Below are positions 43,125-52,123 of a stretch of 64,000 nt of DNA, one piece after another; the first letter of the stretch is position 1, and every line of letters begins with the position of its first letter. The notes under the pieces are model-generated. The model was not told the origin of the DNA. It was given only the letters and a program-made list of their open reading frames with translations, and searched no databases. Source of the DNA: GCA-2862585 sp965277895 (lineage in GTDB: Bacteria > Bacteroidota > Bacteroidia > Flavobacteriales > UBA7312); assembly GCA_965277895.1 (NCBI GenBank), contig CBDIDR010000001.1:1-64000 (forward strand), given 5' to 3'. Position numbers and translations under genes: made by a program.

Positions 43125-44668
43125 ACGTTTATTACTTTTCGCTCTTTATTAAAGAAACGGTATTGCAATAAATGATATCTAGTATCCTCTTCAACTGTAA
43201 GCTTACATCCGTAATCGTTAGCCCATGTACGACGTTGGTTTTTAAACCATCCTTTGTTTATATAACTGGCTACAAATGGATGAGTTTTTAGTATAACATT
43301 TTCACTCTTGTTAACAGCTTTAGCAAGTTTCTGACCAATTTCATCAATTAATAAAATACTGGCTTCTATTTTACCTGTGCCTTTACATGAAGGACATCCT
43401 TCTTTTGTTTCGATATTAAGCACTGGCCTTACTCTTTGTCGTGTAATTTCTACTAGACCAAACCTTGAAGGTGGAAGAATATGATGTTTTGCTTTGTCAT
43501 CGTCCATAAAACCCACTAAGGATTCATAGAGTTTCTTTCTGTTTTCGCCATTGTACATATCGATAAAGTCGACGACTATAATACCACCCATATCACGTAA
43601 TCGTAATTGTCTAGCAACTTCTTCTGCTGCAATTAAGTTAACTTCTAAAGCGTTTGCCTCTTGATCTTGTTTTGAGTTGACACGCTTACCACTGTTAACG
43701 TCAATAACGTGCATAGCTTCTGTATGCTCAATTACAAGATAAGTGCTCTTACGCATGGTTACAGTCTTTCCAAATGAGGACTTAATCTGTCGTTCTATCT
43801 GAAATTTTTGAAATAATGGCACATTACCTTTGTATAGTCGAACTATTTTTTCTTGATCAGGAGATATTGTAGTGATGTAATCTTTTATCTCTGAATATAA
43901 CTTTTCATCATTGACTAGTATTGACACAAAGTCATCATTCAATACGTCACGTAACAAAGAAGCTGTTCTTCCTAATTCACCTAATACCTTAGCTGGAGGA
44001 GTAACTTTCTTTGTCTGTTTGTACATTTTTTGCCATTTCTTGTACAAAAACTTGATATCAGCGTCTAGCTCCGCAACCATTTTGCCTTGAGCTACAGTCC
44101 TGATAATTACACCAAATCCAGGTGGTTTTATACTTTGAACAAGCTTTTTAAGCCTTTTCTTCTCTTCGTTAGATTCAATTTTCTGAGAAACAGAAACCTT
44201 ATTAGAAAAGGGTACTAATACCATGTAACGACCTGCGATAGTTACTTCGGTAGTTAGACGTGGACCTTTGGTGGAAATAGGCTCTTTAGCAACTTGTACA
44301 AGAATTTGATTTCCTGACTTCAAGACATCATTTATTGAGCCTGATTTATCTATCTCAGGTTCATGTTTGAAGTTTCTTAGTGAAGCTGTATTCAGCTTAC
44401 CTCCAATGTTCCTTTCAGTAAATTTTTGGAATGTTTTGAACTTAACTCCTAGGTCAAGGTAGTGTAAAAAGCCGTCTTTTTCGTAACCTACGTCTACGAA
44501 AGTGGCATTTAAACCGGTAATAATCTTTTTGACTTTTGCTAAAAAAATATCACCAACTGAGAATTTTGTTCCTACTGGTTCTTTGTGTAGTTCTAATAAC
44601 TGCTTATCTCGAAGTAAAGCAATAACAACCTCGTTAGGTCTAGAATCTACTAGCAATTCATATTTCAA
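43121..44668 (-). CDS. rng: Ribonuclease G/E family endoribonuclease
   Basis: 515 residues. An S1 domain near the N-terminus (VGDIFLAKVKKI to DGFLHYLDLG, with an insertion), then the RNase E/G catalytic core: HVIDVNSGKR (Asp near 321) and IIVVDFIDM (Asp near 364), 43 apart as in E. coli RNase G, and the zinc-link EGCPSCKGTGK. It makes 5'-monophosphate-guided cuts in mRNA and rRNA. The start is TTG 44668; no in-frame ATG precedes LLVDSRPNEVVIALL. It follows the 29-residue COX24-like gene and HU on the same strand. Confidence 0.93.
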   Translation of the reverse strand: MKYELLVDSRPNEVVIALLRDKQLLELHKEPVGTKFSVGDIFLAKVKKIITGLNATFVDVGYEKDGFLHYLDLGVKFKTFQKFTERNIGGKLNTASLRNFKHEPEIDKSGSINDVLKSGNQILVQVAKEPISTKGPRLTTEVTIAGRYMVLVPFSNKVSVSQKIESNEEKKRLKKLVQSIKPPGFGVIIRTVAQGKMVAELDADIKFLYKKWQKMYKQTKKVTPPAKVLGELGRTASLLRDVLNDDFVSILVNDEKLYSEIKDYITTISPDQEKIVRLYKGNVPLFQKFQIERQIKSSFGKTVTMRKSTYLVIEHTEAMHVIDVNSGKRVNSKQDQEANALEVNLIAAEEVARQLRLRDMGGIIVVDFIDMYNGENRKKLYESLVGFMDDDKAKHHILPPSRFGLVEITRQRVRPVLNIETKEGCPSCKGTGKIEASILLIDEIGQKLAKAVNKSENVILKTHPFVASYINKGWFKNQRRTWANDYGCKLTVEEDTRYHLLQYRFFNKERKVINV

Positions 44669-44743
44669 AATAAAGTGGCATACAGGAATACATCTCCAAA
44701 ATAGATAGAATGTATCCCCAGATTGATACTAGTAGAAAGTGTT

Positions 44744-44833
44744 CTACTTTTTCTTGTGTCTATTCTTTCTTAAACGCTTTTTGCGTTTGTGAGTAGCCAT
44801 CTTATGTCTTTTTCTTTTTTTTCCGTTCGGCAT
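44744..44833 (-). CDS. 29-residue AURKAIP1/COX24-like basic protein
   Basis: 29 residues, over half of them Lys or Arg: MPNGKKRKRHKMATHKRKKR then LRKNRHKKK. I recognise it as the tiny Bacteroidota protein named AURKAIP1/COX24 domain-containing. Relatives of this domain are ribosomal: mitochondrial mS38 and the mycobacterial bS22. So it is probably a small-subunit ribosomal protein, though I know of no direct proof for this version. It lies 48 nt after HU and 75 nt before RNase G. Confidence 0.78.
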   Translation of the reverse strand: MPNGKKRKRHKMATHKRKKRLRKNRHKKK

Positions 44834-44881
44834 AACCAAATGTTTTATATGTTTCTTAAATTTCTTTTACGTTCAGAAAAA

Positions 44882-45169
44882 TTAAAGCTGAACGTTAGTC
44901 TTTACTTTATTTACAAATTCTTTCGAAGGTTTAAAGGCAGGTATGTTATGAGCAGGAATAATGATAGTCGTATTTTTTGAAATATCTCTACCAGTTTTCT
45001 CCGCTCTCTTTTTCACAATAAATGATCCAAATCCCCTCAAAAAAACATCTTCACCATTGGAAAGAGAGCCTTTGACTTCATGCATAAATGCTTCTATAAC
45101 AGCCTGAACGTCAACTCTTTCTACACCAATTTTATCTGAAATGGAGTTTACAATTTCTAATTTTGTCAT
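44882..45169 (-). CDS. HU/IHF family DNA-binding protein
   Basis: 95 residues. Typical histone-like fold: MTKLEIVNSISDKIGVERVDV helices, then GEDVFLRGFGSFIVKKRAEKTGRD and the arm ending IPAHNIPAFKPSKEFVNKV. It bends DNA in the nucleoid. First in a run with the COX24-like gene and RNase G on the minus strand. A -7 box is 43 nt upstream. Confidence 0.95.
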   Translation of the reverse strand: MTKLEIVNSISDKIGVERVDVQAVIEAFMHEVKGSLSNGEDVFLRGFGSFIVKKRAEKTGRDISKNTTIIIPAHNIPAFKPSKEFVNKVKTNVQL

Positions 45170-45212
45170 AACCTCAATCTTAAAAAGATGCTTAAATGTT
45201 TTAATTTCGCTG

Positions 45213-45220
45213 CAAATATA
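45213..45220 (-). promoter_or_regulatory. -7 box of the HU gene
   Basis: TATATTTG on the minus strand, 43 nt before the HU start. Confidence 0.4.
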
Positions 45221-45283
45221 CTCACTTTTTATTTAAATTTTGATACTTAGCGTTACTTTTAACACCTTATACTCAACGACTTA

Positions 45284-46318
45284 ATGCAATTTTCATCTCA
45301 AATTATTAGCTGGTACTTAGAATTTAAAAGAGACTTGCCTTGGCGAAACACCACTAACCCCTATAACATTTGGCTATCAGAAATCATTTTACAACAAACC
45401 CAAGTTAAGCAAGGCTTACCTTATTACGAGAAGTTTATAACGCATTTTCCAACTGTTGAAAGTTTAGCTAATGCCAATGAAGAACAAGTACTTAAACTTT
45501 GGCAAGGATTAGGCTATTACTCTAGAGCAAGGAATTTACACTTTGCAGCAAAACAAATCGCTGAAAGTGGCAGTTTCCCAACTAATTATAAAGCTATTTT
45601 AGAACTAAAAGGCGTCGGCGAATATACAGCTGCAGCCATTGCTTCATTTGCCTACAAACTTCCTCATGCTGTTGTTGACGGCAATGTATTTAGACTACTT
45701 TCAAGGGTTTATGGTGTTGATATAGCGATAAATAGCACTGAAGGAAAAAAATATTTTTCAAAATTAGCAAATACACTGTTGGACACTAAACGCCCAGACA
45801 CTCACAACCAAGCCATTATGGAATTTGGCGCTATGATGTGTAAACCTAAAAATCCAAATTGTGAACAATGCCCATTGAGTAATGAATGCATCGCTTTTAA
45901 CAGTAATTCTATTGAAGCTTTTCCTGTGAAAATAAAAAAGAACGAATCAAAAGTGCTTTATTTTGACTATTTCTTCTTCAAGATTGACGGCAACACTTTA
46001 GTGAATAAACGTACAGAAAAGGGCATTTGGATGAATTTATTTGAATTTCCATTAATAGTAAATACTGAAAAAAAATCGGAGAAAAGTATTTTGAATGACA
46101 TTACATTTCAAAAATGGACTGCAAATACTAATATAAAAATTGACTCAATAAAAGAGATTAAGCACATCTTAAGTCATAGAATAATTTACGCTCGTTTTTG
46201 GGAAATTAACTGTAATGTTGAGCTCCAAAACCATTCATATCAAACTATTAAAATTCAGGATTTAAACACTCTCGCAATTCCAAGATTGGTTGAAAAATAC
46301 CTCGATTTAATAAATTAA
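45284..46318 (+). CDS. mutY: A/G-specific adenine glycosylase MutY
   Basis: 344 residues. It removes adenine mispaired with 8-oxoguanine. LQQTQVKQGLPYY, the helix-hairpin-helix LKGVGEYTAAAI, catalytic Asp in VVDGNVFR (near 131) and the [4Fe-4S] cluster cysteines C-x6-C-x2-C-x5-C (about 185-203) are intact. The C-terminal third is a NUDIX-like 8-oxoG recognition domain. First of mutY-ssb-gldE-gldD, an order typical of Flavobacteriia. Confidence 0.95.
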   Translation: MQFSSQIISWYLEFKRDLPWRNTTNPYNIWLSEIILQQTQVKQGLPYYEKFITHFPTVESLANANEEQVLKLWQGLGYYSRARNLHFAAKQIAESGSFPTNYKAILELKGVGEYTAAAIASFAYKLPHAVVDGNVFRLLSRVYGVDIAINSTEGKKYFSKLANTLLDTKRPDTHNQAIMEFGAMMCKPKNPNCEQCPLSNECIAFNSNSIEAFPVKIKKNESKVLYFDYFFFKIDGNTLVNKRTEKGIWMNLFEFPLIVNTEKKSEKSILNDITFQKWTANTNIKIDSIKEIKHILSHRIIYARFWEINCNVELQNHSYQTIKIQDLNTLAIPRLVEKYLDLIN

Positions 46319-46334
46319 CTCATATATTTTTATT

Positions 46335-46342
46335 TATATTTG
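46335..46342 (+). promoter_or_regulatory. -7 box of ssb
   Basis: TATATTTG, 32 nt before the ssb ATG, in the 56-nt gap after mutY. It would also serve gldE and gldD. Confidence 0.5.
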
Positions 46343-46374
46343 GGTGTGAATGTGAAACCCTTAAATCATAAAAA

Positions 46375-46800
46375 ATGGCAAGCGTAAACAAAGTAATACT
46401 AGTTGGAAATTTGGGCAAAGACCCAGAAGTAAGACATTTTGAAAACGGCGGCTCTTTAGCGAGTTTTCCTATTGCAACTTCAGAAACGTACATCAAAAAA
46501 GACACAAACGAGAAAGTAACTCAAACCGAATGGCATACAATTGTTACTAGAGGTGGACTAGCCGCTAAAGTGGTGGAGCCTTATCTCAAAAAAGGAAACA
46601 GCGTATACATTGAAGGTAGATTGAGAACCCGTTCATGGGAAGATAAAGATGGTATTACTAGGTATACTACTGAAATAATGTGTGACAGCTTAGAAATGCT
46701 TGGTAAAAAGTCTGACAATTCAGAAAATGCAATTGACAATAACAGTAATGCGGCAACGCCTCCTGTTCAGGATGCACCAGACGACGATTTGCCATTCTAA
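46375..46800 (+). CDS. ssb: Single-stranded DNA-binding protein
   Basis: 141 residues. OB fold from VNKVILVGNLGKDPEVRHF to TEIMCDSLEML, then a short flexible tail ending in the acidic partner-binding tip DDDLPF. It coats ssDNA in replication and repair. It starts 56 nt after mutY and has its own -7 box; gldE follows after 23 nt. Confidence 0.97.
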   Translation: MASVNKVILVGNLGKDPEVRHFENGGSLASFPIATSETYIKKDTNEKVTQTEWHTIVTRGGLAAKVVEPYLKKGNSVYIEGRLRTRSWEDKDGITRYTTEIMCDSLEMLGKKSDNSENAIDNNSNAATPPVQDAPDDDLPF

Positions 46801-46823
46801 ATTTTAATTAAAACGAACACCTT

Positions 46824-48134
46824 TTGGACGACGACCCTGAACAGATCATCACTCTTTTACAAACTGTTACTAACCAAAGCTTCGACTCAAGCCTAGTTTT
46901 TGCTGTACTCAGCATTTTACTTTTGCTAATCTCCTCAGCTCTTATTTCTGGTTCTGAGGTAGCTTTTTTCTCTCTTGATTCATCAAAACTTGCAGATAAG
47001 GATAAAGAATCTGTAAGTCAGATAAAAAAGCTCATGCAAAAGCCGAATCACTTATTGGCTACAATTTTGATTTCAAATAATTTCATCAATGTTGCCATAG
47101 TTATACTATCAACATTCATTACAAACCGATTGTTTGACTTTGCAAACTACCCTATTTTAAGCTTCATTATTCAGGTAGTAATTGTAACATTTGCTTTATT
47201 GCTTTTAGGCGAAGTTATCCCTAAAGTTTATGCCAATCAAAATACTTTAGACTTTGCTAAAATGATGAGCACACCACTTACCGTCTTATCAAATATTTTC
47301 AAGCCTCTAAGTCAATTACTGGTCTCTTCAACATCAATTATTGAAAAGAGATTTAGATCAAAAGGATATAAAATTTCTGTGGATGACCTATCCTCAGCTC
47401 TAGATTTGGCTGGAGAAAATGATACCAAAGAGGAAGAAAAACGAATACTTAGAAGTATTGTTGAGTTTGGAAACATTCAAGTAAAAGAAATAATGAAGTC
47501 AAGAGTTGATGTTACAGCTATTGAGCAAAACACCGACTTTAGTGAGGTTAGAAAAACGGTCATCTCATGTGGATATTCAAGGATACCTGTTTTTAAAGAA
47601 AATTTTGACACTATATTGGGTATTCTATACATTAAAGATTTATTACCCTTTTTGGAAAAAGAGACTTTCGATTGGGTAAAACTTATTAGAACCCCTTTCT
47701 TTGTTCCTGAAGGGAAGATGATTGACGACTTAATGAAGGAATTCCAAGAAAAAAAGACTCACCTAGCTGTTGTGGTAGATGAATATGGAGGCACGTCAGG
47801 GATTGTTACTCTTGAAGATATTATTGAAGAAATTGTAGGTGATATTAATGATGAATTTGATGATGATGGTATACAATTCTCAAAACTGGATAACACCAAC
47901 TTTATATTTGAAGGTAAAACATCTTTAAATGATGTGCTTAAAACTATCGATGGTGAAATTGATTTCTTTGATGACATTAAAGGAGAGTCAGATACGCTTG
48001 CTGGATTAATTCTTGAAATGAAAGGTGACATACCTAAGCATGAAGAACGCCTTGTGTTTAAGCAATACACCTTCACGGTTGAGTCGGTTGATAAAACCAG
48101 AGTAAAACGTATTAAAATTACTATTGATGAATAG
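46824..48134 (+). CDS. gldE: Gliding motility-associated membrane protein GldE (CNNM/CorC type)
   Basis: 436 residues. An N-terminal CNNM (DUF21) membrane domain with about four helices (to about 180), two CBS domains (about 210-330: IKEIMKSRVDVTAIEQ, VVVDEYGGTSGIVTLEDIIEEIVGDI) and a C-terminal CorC/HlyC domain. The TTG start at 46824 (LDDDPEQIIT) gives the normal N-terminus. GldE is known in Flavobacterium as a partner that, when overproduced, can make up for GldD defects; the ssb-gldE-gldD order confirms the name. gldD starts 8 bases before its end. Confidence 0.9.
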   Translation: MDDDPEQIITLLQTVTNQSFDSSLVFAVLSILLLLISSALISGSEVAFFSLDSSKLADKDKESVSQIKKLMQKPNHLLATILISNNFINVAIVILSTFITNRLFDFANYPILSFIIQVVIVTFALLLLGEVIPKVYANQNTLDFAKMMSTPLTVLSNIFKPLSQLLVSSTSIIEKRFRSKGYKISVDDLSSALDLAGENDTKEEEKRILRSIVEFGNIQVKEIMKSRVDVTAIEQNTDFSEVRKTVISCGYSRIPVFKENFDTILGILYIKDLLPFLEKETFDWVKLIRTPFFVPEGKMIDDLMKEFQEKKTHLAVVVDEYGGTSGIVTLEDIIEEIVGDINDEFDDDGIQFSKLDNTNFIFEGKTSLNDVLKTIDGEIDFFDDIKGESDTLAGLILEMKGDIPKHEERLVFKQYTFTVESVDKTRVKRIKITIDE

Positions 48135-48678
48135 ATTTATCTTAATATGTATTGCTTTAACAGTTTTTGCTTGTAATGAAAGTTACACCCCAAAACCAAG
48201 TGGTTATCCGAGAATTGACTTCCCTGAAAAATCTACTTTTTTAGCACAAAGTCATTGTCCATTTAGCTTTGAGCAACCTGTTTATACTTCTCTAAATTTT
48301 CATGACGAAAATAAGTTTTGGTTTGATTTAAAGTTCGAATCTCTCAGCGGAACGCTACATATGAGCTATAAGCCTTTGAACAATGACTTATACAATTTTA
48401 CTGAAGATAGTAGAGACTTAGCTTATAAGCATGCTCAAAAGGCTGAAGCTATCAGCGAACAACAATTTATAAATGATTCTCTTGGAGTTTATGGTACAGT
48501 GTATAGCTTTCAAGGAAATACGGCTACACCATTACAGTTCTTTTTAACTGACAGTGCAAACCACTTTGTTAGAGGAGCTTTATACTTCAACACGGCTGTA
48601 AATGACTCTATTATCCCTATAAGTAATTTCATAAAAGATGATATTTACGCCATCATCGAAAGCTGGAAGTGGGAATAA
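48127..48678 (+). CDS. gldD: Gliding motility lipoprotein GldD
   Basis: 183 residues. A signal with lipobox VFAC (Cys 16) makes it a lipoprotein. The GldD pattern YTPKPSGYPRIDFP and a later CPFSFEQPVY are visible. GldD is needed for gliding and for T9SS-dependent secretion in Flavobacterium. The ATG at 48127 overlaps the gldE end by 8 nt. The two T9SS cargo genes elsewhere in the window would rely on this machinery. Confidence 0.9.
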   Translation: MNRFILICIALTVFACNESYTPKPSGYPRIDFPEKSTFLAQSHCPFSFEQPVYTSLNFHDENKFWFDLKFESLSGTLHMSYKPLNNDLYNFTEDSRDLAYKHAQKAEAISEQQFINDSLGVYGTVYSFQGNTATPLQFFLTDSANHFVRGALYFNTAVNDSIIPISNFIKDDIYAIIESWKWE

Positions 48679-48680
48679 AA

Positions 48681-48714
48681 AAAAGCCCTTACCAAAAACG
48701 GTAAGGACTTTTCT
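48681..48714 (+). terminator. Terminator after gldD
   Basis: Stem CCTTACC (48687-48693) / GGTAAGG (48700-48706) with a 6-nt loop, extended past one C/A mismatch by AAAAG / CTTTT. It lies between gldD and the convergent yqeY-like gene. Confidence 0.8.
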
Positions 48715-48738
48715 TCAACTGAACTAAAACTTTATTAA

Positions 48739-49173
48739 CTAAGACAAAATTGATTTTACAATTTGAGCAATGAGTTTTCCATCGGCTCTACCAGCTAATT
48801 GCTTGTTAGCAGCACCCATTACTTTACCCATATCCGCCATGCTTGTAGCTCCCATTTGGCTGACTACTGCAGTAACGGTTTCGCGAATTTCGTCCTCACT
48901 AAGCTGATCTGGTAAAAACTCTTGCAAGATAGATACCTGAGCCAATTCATCATCCGCTAAATCCTGACGGTTTTGCTCAAGATATATAGCGGCGGCATCT
49001 TTTCTCTGCTTAACCTGTTTTTGAATGATTTTTTGCTTGGCAGCATCATCTAATTCACCAGCTCCCTTTTCAGTTTGTGCTACTAAAAAAGCTGATTTAA
49101 TTGCTCGTAAGGACGAAAGTCTTACCGAATCTTTAGCCAACATGGCTTCTTTAATGTATTTATTAATATCCAT
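48739..49173 (-). CDS. GatB/YqeY domain protein
   Basis: 144 residues: MDINKYIKEAMLAKDSVRLSSLRAIKSA at the start, IIQKQVKQRKDAAAIYLEQNRQDLA in the middle and GATSMADMGKVMGAANKQLAGRADG near the end. The YqeY family resembles the tRNA-binding tail of GatB; its role is uncertain. It begins 2 nt after the ftsZ stop, so it is the last gene of the dcw operon. Confidence 0.88.
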   Translation of the reverse strand: MDINKYIKEAMLAKDSVRLSSLRAIKSAFLVAQTEKGAGELDDAAKQKIIQKQVKQRKDAAAIYLEQNRQDLADDELAQVSILQEFLPDQLSEDEIRETVTAVVSQMGATSMADMGKVMGAANKQLAGRADGKLIAQIVKSILS

Positions 49174-49175
49174 GA

Positions 49176-50816
49176 CTAGTCAACGTTATCGTGTAAGAAA
49201 TTATTGGGCTTTATTCCAATATTTTTATCATCGTCTTCTCCAAGAATATAATTAGACGCTTCTGACTCCGACGAATGTGCTACATCATCAAGTTCAACTT
49301 CACGTCGCTTATATGCTGGTTCACTTTCTAAATCAGTAAGTCCTGATGGAGTACGCAGTTTCATAGTTATTTCTCTAAGTCTATCCATTCTCTGACGACT
49401 TCTTAATGCCATTTGTTCGGCAGAAATACCATGATTAATTTGAGTAAACTCATCTTTCTCAACTTCATCTTTTAATTCTGTGATTACTTCTTCAGCCTCT
49501 TCCTCCATTTCTAAAGTATGGACAACCACTTCGTTTTCGTCAACATTATCTTCTTCAACTACTTCAGAAATAACTTCTTTTTGTGGCTGGGGGCTTTCGC
49601 TTTGAATAGGGAAATCTATTGGACTTTCTTCTGAAGACTCCTCTTCTAAGGAAAAATTAAGCGTAGGTGCTTCTACATCTAACTCAAAGTTTAAAGTCGC
49701 TTGGGGTGTTTCATCAGTATCAAATTCTGCAGATGAATCATTATCTTCTTCCTCTACTACCTCATCAACAACTGTTTCATCGTTTTCCAAGTCATAAACC
49801 TTAGGTGTTTGCGGCTTAGTAGGACCTAAATTTTTATTGACTTTAAAGCCTGTTGCAATAACAGTTACACTAATTTCATCATCCATTCCGTCTTCTACGC
49901 CAATACCTTCTATGATATTTACGTCAGAACCGGCAACATCCTGAATGTGTTTTTTAATGCTGAATAATTCGGTCATTCGAATTTCTTTTTCTCCTGGACC
50001 GGTTACAATTTTAAGAAGTACTTGTTGAGCACCTTTAATATTGTTGTCATGAAGTAGTGGAGAATCAAGTGCTGCCTCTATAGCTTCAATGGCACGATTA
50101 TCGCCTGATGCGTAGGCTTGTCCCATTACAGCACTTCCACTGTCTTTCAAGACTCGCTTAGCATCATTAAGGTCAATATTAACCATCAATGTTTGTGAAA
50201 TTACTTCCGCAATTCCTTTTGTAGCAGTATTTAATACTTCATTGGCTTTCGCAAAAGCTCTACTCAATGTTAAATCTCCATATACTTCAATTAGCCTATC
50301 ATTATTGATTACTAAAAGGGTATCTACGTTTGCTCTTAATTCTTCTAATCCTTGCTCCGCATACTGCTTTCTGTACCCTCCTTCAGTCCAAAAAGGAACG
50401 GTTACAACTGCAACTGTTAGGATTTCTTTTTCTCTCGCTACACGAGCGATTACTGGGGCAGCACCAGTTCCTGTACCACCACCCATTCCAGCAGTAATGA
50501 ATAGCATTTTTGTATTGCTTTCGAGTAATTCGTCAATACGGTCAATACTTTCTTCGGCTGCCTTTCTACCGATTTCAGGATTTGCTCCAGCTCCTAACCC
50601 TTCGGTTATTTCTGCACCAATCTGAATTTTGGTTGTGATTGGGCTAGCTTCTAATGCTTGCAAGTCTGTATTGCAAACCGCAAAGTCAACCCCTTCGATT
50701 CCATGTTCATACATGTAGTTCACAGCATTGCTTCCGCCTCCGCCAACACCTATCACTTTTATGACCGATGATTGGTTTTTTGGTAAGTCAAATGCTAATA
50801 CACTTTCGTTTGTCAT
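49176..50816 (-). CDS. ftsZ: Cell division protein FtsZ
   Basis: 546 residues. Tubulin-like GTPase of the division ring. The GTP-binding GMGGGTGTGAAPVIA lies near 105-118; the T7 loop is NIDLNDAKRVLK. After about 325 comes a long acidic linker (some 150 residues, rich in Glu and Asp), then a basic stretch and a conserved C-terminal tail (IKPNNFLHDNVD) that should bind FtsA. Such long linkers are common in Bacteroidota. 32 nt after ftsA. Confidence 0.97.
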   Translation of the reverse strand: MTNESVLAFDLPKNQSSVIKVIGVGGGGSNAVNYMYEHGIEGVDFAVCNTDLQALEASPITTKIQIGAEITEGLGAGANPEIGRKAAEESIDRIDELLESNTKMLFITAGMGGGTGTGAAPVIARVAREKEILTVAVVTVPFWTEGGYRKQYAEQGLEELRANVDTLLVINNDRLIEVYGDLTLSRAFAKANEVLNTATKGIAEVISQTLMVNIDLNDAKRVLKDSGSAVMGQAYASGDNRAIEAIEAALDSPLLHDNNIKGAQQVLLKIVTGPGEKEIRMTELFSIKKHIQDVAGSDVNIIEGIGVEDGMDDEISVTVIATGFKVNKNLGPTKPQTPKVYDLENDETVVDEVVEEEDNDSSAEFDTDETPQATLNFELDVEAPTLNFSLEEESSEESPIDFPIQSESPQPQKEVISEVVEEDNVDENEVVVHTLEMEEEAEEVITELKDEVEKDEFTQINHGISAEQMALRSRQRMDRLREITMKLRTPSGLTDLESEPAYKRREVELDDVAHSSESEASNYILGEDDDKNIGIKPNNFLHDNVD

Positions 50817-50848
50817 TGTCTTAGTTATTAATTTGTTAATAGTTCAGT

Positions 50849-52117
50849 TTATTCGTCGTTTGTTAAAAAATTATCAATTTTATCGAGCATCTTCTTAAAG
50901 AAGTCGCCCATTCCTCCATTGTTTGTAGTTTTACTAGAGCTTGTACTTAGCTCATCGCCATTATCCTCTTCTAAAAATTTCATTACTAATCCCACACCTG
51001 TAGCATACATAGGACTACTAACATCTATTGGTGAATTGGATGATAAATGCTCATTGGGATAACCAATTCTACATTCTATACCAGTATGGAACTCAACTAA
51101 TTGCCCAATGTGTTTGAGTTGGCTACCACCACCTGTAAGCACAATTCCTGTGATTAGTTTCCTTTCATATCCTGAGTTTTTAATCTCATGATGAACTAGT
51201 TCTATAATTTCTTCTACTCTAGCTTGAATAATATTAGCTAGATTTTTTAGTGATATTTCCTTAGGTTCTCTTCCTCTTAATCCAGGAATTGATACAATCT
51301 CATTTTCTTTGTTTTGACTTGCTAATGCAGAACCAAACTTTACTTTTAATAGCTCTGCTTGATTTTCTAATATGGAACAGCCTTCTTTGATATCTTGAGT
51401 AATAATATTTCCTCCAAATGGAATGACTGCTGTGTGTCTTATAATACCGTCTTTAAAGATTGCAACATCAGTCGTTCCACCCCCAATGTCTACAAGAGCA
51501 ACACCGGCTTCTAATTCTTGAACATCAAGTACAGAAGTAGCAGATGCTAAGGGCTCAAGAGTAAGGCCCGTCATGGCAAGACCAGCATTATTTACGCACT
51601 TTTTTATGTTAGAGATAGCGGCTGTCTGACCTGTAATGATATGAAAGTTAGCCTCGAGCTGAACGCCAACCATTCCTCTTGGATCTGGGAAATTATCTTG
51701 CTTATCTACAATATATTCTTGTGGTATAACGTGAATAATTTCTTCCCCTGGTACCATTACAAGCTTATACATATTCTGCATTAACTTATTAATGTCGGCA
51801 TCGTTAATCTCAGTTTCTAGATTTTCTCTGACGAGCTGACCTCTGTGTTGTAAACTTTTTATGTGCTGACCTGCAATCCCAACATTTACGTTTTTAAGCT
51901 CTAGACCAGATGAGTCAATAGCTTCTTCTAAAGCTTTTTGAATGGACTGAGTGGTTTTATCAATATTAGCGACAATACCACGCATTACACCAGTAGATGG
52001 AGCTTTACCCATTCCTAGGATTTCTATTTTTCCATGCTCGTTTTTTCGGCCAACAATAACAGTAATTTTCGTTGTACCGATATCTAAACCAACAGCTATA
52101 TTTGAGATACTATCCAT
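50849..52117 (-). CDS. ftsA: Cell division protein FtsA
   Basis: 422 residues, actin-like ATPase that ties FtsZ to the membrane. Phosphate loops AVGLDIGTTKITVIVG at the N-terminus and VALVDIGGGTTDVAIF at mid-protein, GIVLTGGGSQLKHIG later. A C-terminal amphipathic helix (FFKKMLDKIDNFL) fits the membrane anchor. Between ftsQ (6 nt) and ftsZ (32 nt). Confidence 0.97.
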   Translation of the reverse strand: MDSISNIAVGLDIGTTKITVIVGRKNEHGKIEILGMGKAPSTGVMRGIVANIDKTTQSIQKALEEAIDSSGLELKNVNVGIAGQHIKSLQHRGQLVRENLETEINDADINKLMQNMYKLVMVPGEEIIHVIPQEYIVDKQDNFPDPRGMVGVQLEANFHIITGQTAAISNIKKCVNNAGLAMTGLTLEPLASATSVLDVQELEAGVALVDIGGGTTDVAIFKDGIIRHTAVIPFGGNIITQDIKEGCSILENQAELLKVKFGSALASQNKENEIVSIPGLRGREPKEISLKNLANIIQARVEEIIELVHHEIKNSGYERKLITGIVLTGGGSQLKHIGQLVEFHTGIECRIGYPNEHLSSNSPIDVSSPMYATGVGLVMKFLEEDNGDELSTSSSKTTNNGGMGDFFKKMLDKIDNFLTNDE

Positions 52118-52123
52118 AATTAT

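Noticed and set aside
44789..44980. Plus-strand 63-residue frame opposite the COX24-like and HU genes
   Set aside because: It is a shadow of the Lys/Arg-rich minus-strand codons; no independent signal.
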